Assembly (NCBI GenBank): GCA_034717695.1
Contig: JAYELS010000057.1
Coordinates: 57,451-121,450 of the forward strand
DNA length: 64,000 nt
Reading direction: 5' to 3'
Source: NAT127 sp034717695
GTDB lineage: Bacteria > Pseudomonadota > Gammaproteobacteria > Pseudomonadales > Porticoccaceae
The notes beneath the pieces were generated by a model. It was not told where the DNA came from and did no database searches. It saw only the letters and a program-made list of their open reading frames with translations. The translations under genes were made by a program, and so were the position numbers. This document shows positions 42,226-51,200 of this stretch, one piece after another (position 1 is the first letter of the stretch; each line of letters begins with the position of its first letter).

Positions 42226-43371
42226 ATGGCTTGGAATGAACCCGGTGGTGGCAAGGATCCCTGGGGAAGCGGGCAGGGCAGCGGCCCTCCCGACCTCGAC
42301 GAGGCATTGAAGAAGCTGCGGGAAAAATTCGGCCGGTTTGGCGGTGGCGCGGGATCCGGGTCCGGTGGGTCTGGTACCGGTGGCTTCAAGTTTCTCCCCA
42401 TTCTGCTGTTGTTGCTGGTGGCGATCTGGGCCCTGTCCGGCATCTATCAGGTCGATGAGAAGGAGCGCGCCGTGGTGCTGCGCTTTGGTAAATTCGTCGA
42501 TACCGTGGGCCCGGGTCTGCACTGGAATCCCCCGCTGGTGGACTCGGTCACCGTGGTGCGGGTCACCGAGGAGCGCCAGTACCAGAACGACGCCCGGGAC
42601 CTGATGCTCACCCAGGACGAGAACATCGTCGACCTGCAACTGGTGGTGCAATACAACATTGCCGACCCCAAGGCGTTCGTGCTCAACGTCAGGGATCCGG
42701 AAATCAGTCTGCGCCACGCCACCAACAGCGCCCTGCGCCATGTGGTGGGCAGCACCAAGCTGGATGCGGTGATCTCCTCCGGTCGCGAGCAGGTGGGCGT
42801 GGAGGTCAAGGAGCGGGTGCAGTCCTACCTGGACAACTATGAGACCGGCATCAACGTGGTGAAGGTCAACATCCAGGACGCCAAGCCCCCGAGCCAGGTC
42901 AAGGCGGCCTACGACGATGTCATCAAGGCCCGCGAGGATCAGGAGCGGGTGGTGAGCGAAGCCCAGTCCTACGCCAATGGCGTGATACCCGAGGCGCGGG
43001 GTTTTGCCCAGCGCATCATCGAGGAGGCCAATGGTTACAAGGCCCGGGTGGTGGCGGAGGCCGAGGGTGAGGCGGCCCGCTTCGAGAACCTGTTGAGCGA
43101 ATACCAGAAGGCGCCGGAAGTCACCCGCCAGCGCCTGTATCTGGACGCCATGCAGGCGGTGATGAGCAACAGCAGCAAGGTGATGGTGGGGGCCGACAAC
43201 GGCAGCAACATCTTCTACCTGCCCCTCGACAAGGCCGTCGAGGCGGCGCCCGATGCTTCCCCGTCCTCGACTCAGCGCCTGACACCCGCGCAGATGAGCA
43301 CCATTGCCGATGAGATCGTCAACCGTCTTCGCGCCCAGACGTCGGACAACCCGCGCAAGGAGCTTCGCTAA
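42226..43371 (+). CDS. hflK: FtsH-associated membrane protein HflK (SPFH/prohibitin family)
   Basis: Forms with HflC the periplasmic cage that regulates the FtsH protease; 381 residues. A Gly-rich cytoplasmic N-terminus (MAWNEPGGGKDPWGSG), one TM helix (about residues 51-68, FLPILLLLLVAIWALSGIY), then the SPFH domain (VDEKERAVVLRFGKFVDTVGPGLHW) and a coiled-coil tail. The stop TAA overlaps the hflC ATG by one base. Confidence 0.96.
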   Translation: MAWNEPGGGKDPWGSGQGSGPPDLDEALKKLREKFGRFGGGAGSGSGGSGTGGFKFLPILLLLLVAIWALSGIYQVDEKERAVVLRFGKFVDTVGPGLHWNPPLVDSVTVVRVTEERQYQNDARDLMLTQDENIVDLQLVVQYNIADPKAFVLNVRDPEISLRHATNSALRHVVGSTKLDAVISSGREQVGVEVKERVQSYLDNYETGINVVKVNIQDAKPPSQVKAAYDDVIKAREDQERVVSEAQSYANGVIPEARGFAQRIIEEANGYKARVVAEAEGEAARFENLLSEYQKAPEVTRQRLYLDAMQAVMSNSSKVMVGADNGSNIFYLPLDKAVEAAPDASPSSTQRLTPAQMSTIADEIVNRLRAQTSDNPRKELR

Positions 43372-44243
43372 TGAATCCCCGTTTTTCCGGCTTGATCATC
43401 GTTGTCGCCCTGCTGCTGATCCTGGCGAGCAACAGTCTCTACGTGGTGAAGGAAACCGAGCGGGCGATCAAGCTGCGGTTCGGTGAGCTGATCGCCGAAG
43501 ATATTGCCCCGGGTCTGCATGTCAAGGTGCCGTTGATGCACCAGATCCGCAAGTTTGATGCCCGGATACTGACCCTTGATACCCCTACGGAGAGCTTTTT
43601 TACCGTCGAACGCAAGCGCCTTTTGGTGGATTCCTACGTCAAATGGCGGATCGTCGATGTCGGTGCCTACTACCGGGCCACGGGCGGTGACGAGAGCGTT
43701 GCCCACAACCGCCTGTCTACCCGGGTCAACGGTGGACTGCGCAACCAGTTTGGCACCCGTACCCTCCACGAGGTGGTATCCGGCAAGCGTGACGAATTGA
43801 TGCAGGACATCCTCGATGACCTCAACAGTACTGTGCAGGGTGTTCTCGGCATCGAGGTGATCGACGTGCGGGTCAAGCGCATCGATCTGCCCGAGGAAGT
43901 CAGCGAGCAGGTGTACCGGCGGATGACTGCGGAGCGGGAGAAGGAGGCCAGGGAGCTGCGTGCCCGGGGCCTCGAGCAGGCGGAAAAGATCCGCGCCGAC
44001 GCCGATCGTCAGAAGGTGGTCATCGAGGCCAATGCCTACAAACAGGCGGAGCAGGTGCGCGGTGAGGGCGATGCCCTCGCCACCGCGGTGTACGCCGGCG
44101 CCTACGAGAAGGATCCGGAGTTTTTCTCCTTCACCCGCAGTCTTGCCGCCTACCAGAAGGCCTTCAGCAACAAGGGCGATATCCTGCTGGTGGACCCCGA
44201 CAATGACTTTTTCCGCTACCTCGACAACCGGTCGGGCAACTGA
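43371..44243 (+). CDS. hflC: FtsH-associated membrane protein HflC
   Basis: Partner of HflK, 290 residues, with an N-terminal TM helix (GLIIVVALLLILASNSLYVV) and SPFH domain (KETERAIKLRFGELIAEDIAPGLHVKVP; VDVRVKRIDLPEEVSEQVYRRM), ending in a helical tail and LLVDPDNDFFRYL. Followed by two strong hairpins (44249-44283 and 44306-44328), so the operon largely ends here. Confidence 0.96.
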   Translation: MNPRFSGLIIVVALLLILASNSLYVVKETERAIKLRFGELIAEDIAPGLHVKVPLMHQIRKFDARILTLDTPTESFFTVERKRLLVDSYVKWRIVDVGAYYRATGGDESVAHNRLSTRVNGGLRNQFGTRTLHEVVSGKRDELMQDILDDLNSTVQGVLGIEVIDVRVKRIDLPEEVSEQVYRRMTAEREKEARELRARGLEQAEKIRADADRQKVVIEANAYKQAEQVRGEGDALATAVYAGAYEKDPEFFSFTRSLAAYQKAFSNKGDILLVDPDNDFFRYLDNRSGN

Positions 44244-44248
44244 CGGGG

Positions 44249-44283
44249 TCGGGATTGCCGCAAAAAAAGTGCGGCAATCCCGA
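44249..44283. repeat. Perfect 13-bp inverted repeat after hflC
   Basis: TCGGGATTGCCGC (44249-44261) and its exact complement (44271-44283) enclose AAAAAAAGT. It is not followed by a T-run, so it is more likely an mRNA 3'-stabilising hairpin or regulatory site than a terminator. Confidence 0.7.
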
Positions 44284-44305
44284 GGTAACGGTGCTAGAAT
44301 TTCGC

Positions 44306-44328
44306 AACCGGGGAAACCCGGTTTTTTT
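44306..44328 (+). terminator. Intrinsic terminator between hflC and the DUF2065 gene
   Basis: AACCGGG-GAAA-CCCGGTT with a GNRA-type loop followed by TTTTT. The next gene starts only 38 bases on, so read-through or attenuation into hisZ-purA is possible. Confidence 0.85.
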
Positions 44329-44365
44329 GTGACTTCAATGGCTTCCGGACAGGCAGGATAGGCTC

Positions 44366-44551
44366 ATGTGGCTCGACTTGGCCAAGGCATTTTGTCTGGT
44401 GCTGGTGATCGAAGGCATCATGCCCTTTGTTGCCCCCGCCCGCTGGCGCAACCTGGCCCAGCTCATGGCCCAGATCGATGACCGCACCATGCGTATCGTG
44501 GGTTTCACCAGCATGATGCTGGGCGCCGTGCTGTTGTTTTTCCTGAAGTAA
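44366..44551 (+). CDS. DUF2065 small inner-membrane protein
   Basis: A 61-residue protein with two hydrophobic helices (about 5-25 and 42-60) and the family pattern GIMPFVAPARWRNLAQLMAQIDDRTMRIVG. Function unknown; it is found between hflC and hisZ/purA in many Gammaproteobacteria, which is why this short frame is called with confidence. Confidence 0.9.
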   Translation: MWLDLAKAFCLVLVIEGIMPFVAPARWRNLAQLMAQIDDRTMRIVGFTSMMLGAVLLFFLK

Positions 44552-44571
44552 TCCCGACCAATGGAACCACT

Positions 44572-45753
44572 ATGACCCAGGTTGACCGCTGGCTGTTGCC
44601 GGAGGGTATCGAGGAAATCCTGCCCAATCAGGCCTTCCAGGTGGAGCGCCTGCGCCGGGTGCTTCTCGATTTTTACCACGCATGGGGTTACGACCTGGTG
44701 ATCCCGCCCCTGGCCGAGTTCACCGACTCCCTGCTCAGCGGTTCCGGACGGGATCTCGAATTGCTGACCTTCAAGCTTACCGACCAGCTCAGTGGCCGGA
44801 TGATGGGCATCCGCGCGGACGTCACGCCCCAGACCGCCCGCATGGATGCCCACAGCCTGCGCCGCGGCGGCCCCAACCGGCTGTGCTATGCCAGCACCGT
44901 GCTCTACACCCGGCCCCGTGCCCCGCTGGCGTCGCGGGCGCCCATCCACGTGGGGGTGGAGCTCTACGGCGAGGCGTCCCTGGGGGCGGACATCGAGGTC
45001 ATCACCCTGATGCTGGAGGCCCTGGCGGAAGCCGGCGTCGCGGATATCTGCCTCGATCTCGGTCATGTGGGTATCTACCGGGGCATCGAGGAGTGCCTGC
45101 CCCTGGATGCCGGCCGTCGCGAGGAACTGTTCGCCCTCCTGCAGGGCAAATCCTCCGAACTGCCCACCTGGATTGCCGCCAATATCGAGGATGCCGATCT
45201 CGCCGCACTGTTGGCCCGCCTGCCGTCCCTGTGCGGCGATGCCGATATCCTCGACACCGCCCGGGCGCTGTTCGCCGAGGCCCCCGCCGAGGTGGAGCTC
45301 GCCATCGACGAGCTGCAGCAGGTGGTCGATGTGATTCAGGCCGCCTGCCCCGGGGTGCGGATCTACCTCGATCTGTGCGAGCTGGAGGGCTATCACTACC
45401 ACACCGGCATCGTCTTTGCCGCCTACGGCACCGGTGCCCGCCAGGCCCTCGCCAACGGCGGTCGCTACGACGATATCGGCGAAACCTTTGGCCGGGCGCG
45501 GCCCGCCACCGGCTTCAGCATCGACCTCAAGGCCCTGGTCGAGCACGTCCAAGGGGGCGAGGAACCCCGCGGTGGCATCTACGCGCCGCCGTCCGAGGCG
45601 GAGGCGCGGCGCCAGGCCATCCGCGACCTGCGCGCCGCCGGGGAGCGGGTGGTGTGTGGCTTTTACGACCGCGAACCCGATTTCGCGGAACTGCGCTGCG
45701 ACCGCCTGCTGGTGGTCGAGGATGGCGCTGTCACCCTCAAACCGATTGTCTGA
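44572..45753 (+). CDS. hisZ: ATP phosphoribosyltransferase regulatory subunit HisZ
   Basis: A histidyl-tRNA-synthetase-like protein (393 residues) without aminoacylation activity, which pairs with short-form HisG. Seen: RWLLPEGIEEILPNQAFQVERLR, YDLVIPPLAEFTDSLLSGSGRDL, MMGIRADVTPQTARMDAH and the degenerate motif region GGRYDDIGETFGRARPATGFSIDL. Its presence implies a short HisG elsewhere. Upstream of purA by 21 bases. Confidence 0.95.
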   Translation: MTQVDRWLLPEGIEEILPNQAFQVERLRRVLLDFYHAWGYDLVIPPLAEFTDSLLSGSGRDLELLTFKLTDQLSGRMMGIRADVTPQTARMDAHSLRRGGPNRLCYASTVLYTRPRAPLASRAPIHVGVELYGEASLGADIEVITLMLEALAEAGVADICLDLGHVGIYRGIEECLPLDAGRREELFALLQGKSSELPTWIAANIEDADLAALLARLPSLCGDADILDTARALFAEAPAEVELAIDELQQVVDVIQAACPGVRIYLDLCELEGYHYHTGIVFAAYGTGARQALANGGRYDDIGETFGRARPATGFSIDLKALVEHVQGGEEPRGGIYAPPSEAEARRQAIRDLRAAGERVVCGFYDREPDFAELRCDRLLVVEDGAVTLKPIV

Positions 45754-45774
45754 CCTGTCTTTAGAGCGATTAAC

Positions 45775-47067
45775 ATGGGAAAAAACGTAGTTGTGCTGGG
45801 CACCCAGTGGGGTGACGAAGGCAAGGGCAAGATCGTCGATCTGCTCACCGACCTGGTGTCCACCGTGGCCCGCTTCCAGGGCGGCCACAACGCCGGCCAC
45901 ACGCTGGTGATCGATGGCGTCAAGACCGCCCTGCACCTGATCCCCTCGGGGATTCTCCGCGACGGTGTCATCTGCGCCATCGGCAACGGCGTGGTGCTGG
46001 CCCCCGACGCGCTGATCCGCGAGATGGAAAAACTCGAGGCCAACGGCGTGCCGGTGCGGGACCGGCTGCGGATCTCCCCCGCCTGTCCGCTGATCCTGCC
46101 CTACCACGTGGCCCTCGACCAGGCCCGGGAAGCGGCCCGCGGCGACGCCAAGATCGGCACCACCGGGCGCGGCATCGGCCCCGCCTACGAGGACAAGGTC
46201 GCCCGCCGCGGCCTGCGGGTGGGGGATCTGCTCAACCCCGAGCGCTTCGCCGTCAAGCTCAGGGAAGTCATGGAGTACCACAATTTCACCCTGGTGAACT
46301 ACTACAAGGCCGAGGCCCTGGATTACGACGCCACCCTCGCCCAGGTGCTGGCCTGGGGCGAGGAGTTGAAGCCCATGGTCACCGACGTCATCGATCTGCT
46401 CCACGGCGAGCGGGAGCGGGGCGGCAACATCCTCTTCGAGGGGGCCCAGGGCTCCCTGCTGGACATCGACCACGGCACCTACCCCTTCGTCACCTCCTCC
46501 AACACCACCGCCGGCGGCACCGCCACCGGCAGCGGCTTCGGCCCCCTGTACCTGGACTACGTGCTCGGTATCACCAAGGCCTACACCACCCGGGTCGGCT
46601 CCGGCCCGTTCCCCACCGAGCTGTCCTGCGAGGTGGGCCGGCATCTGGGGGAGAAGGGCCACGAGTTCGGCACCACCACCGGGCGCCAGCGCCGCTGCGG
46701 CTGGTTCGACGCGGTGGCGGTGCGCTACGCGGCGCGGATCAACAGCATTTCGGGCCTGTGCCTCACCAAGCTCGACGTGCTCGACGGCCTCGACGAGGTG
46801 AAGATCTGCATCGCCTACCGGGACGCGGCGGGGCAATCCATCTCCGTGCCCTACGACGCCGAGGGCTGGGAGCAGGTGGTGCCGGTCTACGAGACCCTGC
46901 CCGGCTGGCATGAATCCACCGTCGGCGCCACCAGCCTCGACCAGCTGCCCGCCAACGCCCGCGCCTATATTCGCCGCCTGGAGGAGCTGACCGGCTGCCC
47001 CATCGACATCATTTCCACCGGTCCCGACCGGGTGGAAACCATCGTCCTGCGCCACCCCTTCGGCTGA
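45775..47067 (+). CDS. purA: Adenylosuccinate synthetase
   Basis: GTP-dependent first step from IMP to AMP; 430 residues. GTQWGDEGKGKIVD (P-loop-like), the GGHNAGHT IMP loop, GTTGRGIGPAYEDK, FEGAQGSLLDIDHGTYPFVTSSN and GRQRRCGWFD are all intact. Last gene of the conserved block; tal follows after only 6 bases. Confidence 0.98.
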   Translation: MGKNVVVLGTQWGDEGKGKIVDLLTDLVSTVARFQGGHNAGHTLVIDGVKTALHLIPSGILRDGVICAIGNGVVLAPDALIREMEKLEANGVPVRDRLRISPACPLILPYHVALDQAREAARGDAKIGTTGRGIGPAYEDKVARRGLRVGDLLNPERFAVKLREVMEYHNFTLVNYYKAEALDYDATLAQVLAWGEELKPMVTDVIDLLHGERERGGNILFEGAQGSLLDIDHGTYPFVTSSNTTAGGTATGSGFGPLYLDYVLGITKAYTTRVGSGPFPTELSCEVGRHLGEKGHEFGTTTGRQRRCGWFDAVAVRYAARINSISGLCLTKLDVLDGLDEVKICIAYRDAAGQSISVPYDAEGWEQVVPVYETLPGWHESTVGATSLDQLPANARAYIRRLEELTGCPIDIISTGPDRVETIVLRHPFG

Positions 47068-47073
47068 TCGCCC

Positions 47074-48009
47074 ATGAGCAAGCTCGAGCAGCTGCGCCGC
47101 ATCACCACCGTGGTCGCCGATACCGGCGACCTGGCGGCGATCCGCAGGTACGCGCCGGTGGATGCCACCACCAATCCCTCGCTGCTGCTCAAGGCCGCCA
47201 CCGACCCCGCCTGCGCCCATCTGGTGGCGGAGGCGGTCGCCAGCGGCGGGGGCGATATCCCTGGGGTGATGGATCGGCTGGCGGTGCTGATCGGCCGGGA
47301 AATCCTCGCCATCATCCCCGGCCGGGTCTCCACCGAGGTCAGCGCCAGCCTGTCCTTCGACACCGGCGCGACCCTCGCCCGGGCGCGGCGGCTGATCGAG
47401 CTCTACGCCGGTCTCGGCATTCCCGCCGAGCGGGTGCTGATCAAGATCGCCGCCACCTGGGAGGGCATCCGCGCGGCGGAAATCCTCGAGCGGGAAGGCA
47501 TCCAGTGCAACCTGACCCTGCTGTTCAGCTTTGCCCAGGCGCAGGCCTGCGCCGATGCCGGGGTGTTCCTGATATCCCCCTTCGTGGGCCGCATCTACGA
47601 CTGGTACAAGGCAAATGGCGGCGGCGATTACGCCGCTGCCGACGACCCCGGGGTCCAGTCCGTGGCGCGTATCTTCAATTACTACAAGCGCCACGGCTAC
47701 GCCACCGTGGTGATGGGCGCCAGCTTCCGCAATCGCGGCCAGATCGAGGCCCTGGCGGGCTGCGACCGCCTCACCATCAGCCCCCAGCTGCTCGATGAAC
47801 TGGCCGCCGCTGGGGGCGATCTGCCCCGCGTGCTGGACGCCGCCAATCCCCTCGGCGACGAGCCCCGCGTTCTCCTGGACGAAGGCCGCTTCCGCTGGCG
47901 CCACAACGAGGACGCCATGGCCACCGAGAAGCTCGCCGAGGGCATCCGCAAGTTCCACGAGGACGAGCAGCGCCTCGCCGCTATCCTGGGCCCGCTGATC
48001 GGGGGCTGA
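47074..48009 (+). CDS. tal: Transaldolase
   Basis: Pentose-phosphate enzyme of 311 residues moving a dihydroxyacetone unit via a Schiff base. VDATTNPSLLLKAA near residue 30, the catalytic lysine in RVLIKIAATWEG (about residue 128) and CNLTLLFSFAQAQACADAGVFLISPFVGRIYDW are typical of the TalB class. It starts 6 bases after purA, so it is probably co-transcribed with it, an uncommon linkage. Confidence 0.95.
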   Translation: MSKLEQLRRITTVVADTGDLAAIRRYAPVDATTNPSLLLKAATDPACAHLVAEAVASGGGDIPGVMDRLAVLIGREILAIIPGRVSTEVSASLSFDTGATLARARRLIELYAGLGIPAERVLIKIAATWEGIRAAEILEREGIQCNLTLLFSFAQAQACADAGVFLISPFVGRIYDWYKANGGGDYAAADDPGVQSVARIFNYYKRHGYATVVMGASFRNRGQIEALAGCDRLTISPQLLDELAAAGGDLPRVLDAANPLGDEPRVLLDEGRFRWRHNEDAMATEKLAEGIRKFHEDEQRLAAILGPLIGG

Positions 48010-48289
48010 CCCGAATGGCGCGCCCTTGAAGAAAGGCGCGCGGTAATCCGGCTGCTTTCCCGCAACGGTAGGTCGCCCAAGCAAGTGCCATTCGGGCTGA
48101 TCTCCTTCCCGCCGTCCCGCGGCACCCGGTCCCCGCCATTGGTCCGTTGTTTATTGCCCTTGATCCGCCCGGCCGGAGTGTACAGCGGGCCGCGCGCCAT
48201 ATTAGGATGGCCCGATAGCGAATAAACCAAGGATTCAGGCCCCCGGGACCCACTGTCCCACCGGCAACCACTTTTCAGAGACGAAAAGC

Positions 48290-51200
48290 ATGGTCCCCTA
48301 CCGCTGGTACAGCATTCCCCTGCTCGCCATCGCCTGCTTCGCCCTGTCCCTGACGGGCGATCTGGTCGCGGTATGGCTGCCGTCCGGCGCCGTGCCCATC
48401 GACTTGACGGCGGGGCTCGCGGTTGCCGCGCTGCTGGCATCGGGGCCGCGCCCCTGGCCGGGGATCTTTCTCGGCGCCTACGCCGCGGCCCTCTGGCAGG
48501 AGCCGACCCGGGCGCTCCAACCCCTCGCCGCCTTCGAAGCCCTGGTGCTTGCCGCCCAGGCACTCTTCGGCGCGATGCTCACCCGCCACCTGTTCCGCGC
48601 CAGCCTGCCCCTTGTCCGCGAGGCCCAGGTGGTACGCTTTCTTCTGTTGGCGGGCCCCGTGGCCTGCCTGCTGTCCGCCCTCGCCACCTTTGCCCCCCTG
48701 TTGCGACTGGATGCCGTTCCCGCCTGGCACGCCATTGCCGGTCGCGTGCCGGGGGAGGGCTGGCTGGCGGCCTGGTCCAGCAACAGCCTCGGCGTGCTGA
48801 TCGGCGCGCCTCTGGCGCTGCTGCTGTGGCCCGGATCGCGCCAGCTGCGCCGGGCCTGGGGCAGCCGGGTGGCGATTCCCCTGGTGATTACCGGGGCGCT
48901 GCTGGTACTCGGCCAGGTGGCCCTCGATCGCTTCGAGCAGCGGGAGGCGGAGCTGGCGGACCAGCGCCAGCTGGAGGCGGTGTTCGAACAGGGTTTTGTC
49001 CACCTGGATCGGGCCATCGAGTCGCTGCACTTCGTGGAGCACTTCTTCCAGGCCAGTCAGCAGGTGACCGCCGAGGAATTCGCCCTGTTCACCGCCCGGG
49101 TGCTGCGCTGGCCGGGGTTGCACAGCATCGAGTGGGTGCCCCGGGTGGGGCATGTCGGGGCCTTGCGGGGCGGTGATGACGGCGATTCACCCCCGGTGGA
49201 GGATCCCGCCGCCGGCGAGGAGGGCGAGGTCGAGGGGCGTTTTTCCCGGCATTTTTACCCGAGTCTCTACATCCAGCCCGAGTCCCTGGGTCGGGGCGTC
49301 CGCGGGTTTGATTACGGCTCCTCTCCCGCGCGGCGGGGGGCCATCGAGCGCGCCCGGGACAGCGGCGAGGCGGCGGCCGCCCCGCCCCTCGGCCTCTTGC
49401 AGACCGATCGCAAGGGCATCCCGGTGTTCATCCCGGTGTACCGCCAGGGCTTTGACCCGGTCGGCGCCACCGTGGATGGGCGGCGCCAGGCCCTGCGGGG
49501 GTTCATCAAGGGCAATTTCGACATCGAGAACCTGTTCGAACCCCTGGTCGTCGCGGCGGCCAGGGCGGGTGTGCACTACCGCCTCAGCGATCTGACGCCA
49601 GGTGCCGCCCCCCAGCGGCTGATCGACGATGTCGCCGCGAACGAGGCGCCCTCATTGCTTCGGGAGCTGTCCTTCGCCAACCGCCTGTTGCAGGTGGAAC
49701 TGCATCTGCCCCCCTCCTGGCAGCCCGGGGTCAGCGCCAGTGCCCGGTTGTACCAGGGGTTTTCGGTGCTGGCGGCGCTGCTGGTGGCCCTCGCCACCCT
49801 CGCCGCCGCGGGGCGCAACAGCGCCGCCGAGGCCATGGTGTTCGCCCGCACCGCTGCCCTCAGGGCCAGCGAGGGCAATCTCGATGTGACCCTCAACAGC
49901 ATCGGTGACGGGGTGCTGGTGACCGACACCGAGGGGCGCATCGTCCGCCTCAACCCGGTGGCGGAACGGCTCATGGGCTGGACCCAGGCCGACGCCCAGG
50001 GTGAGGCGGTGGAGACGGTCTTTCGCATCATCAACGAGTACAGTCGCGAGCCGGCGGTGGTGCCGGTGGCAGAGGTGCTCTGCACCGGCGCCATCAAGGG
50101 GCTCGCCAACCATACCGTGCTGATCGCCCGGGACGGCACCGAGCGGGCCATCGCCGACAGCGCCGCCCCCATCCACGGCGCGGACGGGCGCGTTCAGGGG
50201 GTGGTCCTGGTGTTCCGCGATGTCAGCGAGGAGCGGGTGGCGGAGCGGGCCCTGGAAGCCAGCGAGAAGCGCTACCGGGAATTCATCGAACAGGCCCCCT
50301 ACGGGGTGTTCGTGCAGACTGGCGGCACCTTTGCCTATCTGAACCCCAAGGCCCGGGAACTCCTGGGGGCGACGGACGAGTCGCAACTGCTCGGCCGCCC
50401 GGTGCTGGAGTTTCTCCACCCCGACAGCCGCGAGGCGGTGGCGGCCCGTATCCGCCAGCTGAACCAGCTGGGTATCCCCGCGCCGCCCCTGGAGGAGCAG
50501 TGGCGGTGCCTCGACGGCGGCCTGTTCCACGCCGAGGCCACCGCCGTGCCCCACGTCCACGAGGGGGTTCGCGGCGCCCTGGTGATGCTCCACGACATCA
50601 GCGATCGCAAGGCCGCCGAGGCCCAGCGGGACCGCTTCTTCGATCTCTCCCCCGACCCCCAGTGCATCATCGACGCCACTGGTCGGTTCCTCAGGGTCAA
50701 CCCGGCGTTCAGCGAGGTGCTCGGCTGGTCGCGGGAAGAATTCCTCGCCAGCGGCTATCTGGCGTTCGTCCACCCGGAGGACATGCCCCAGGTCCGTGAG
50801 GGCCGGGAGGCGCTCGGCGCCGGCGCCACATCCCACCAGGTGGAGAGCCGCTTTCGCTGCCGGGACGGCGGCTGGCGCTGGCTGTCCTGGAGCCTCGCCC
50901 GGGCCCCGGAGGACGGCATGCTCTACGGCGTGGCGCGGGACGTCACCGAGCGCCGCGACACCATCGAGGCCCTCACCCGGGCGCGGGCCGAGGCGGAATA
51001 CGCCAACCGCGCCAAATCCGCGTTCCTGGCCACCATGAGCCACGAGATCCGCACCCCGATGAACGGCGTGGTGGGCCTCGCCGACGTGCTCTCCCACGGG
51101 GAGCTGGGGGAACACGAGGCGGACCTGGTGCAGAGCATCCGGGTATCCGCCCAGACCCTGCTGCGGCTGATCGACGACATCCTCGACTTCTCCAAGATCG

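Noticed and set aside
44335..48084. 1249-codon open frame on the minus strand
   Set aside because: Antisense to DUF2065, hisZ, purA and tal, all intact genes with clear motifs; same artefactual composition.
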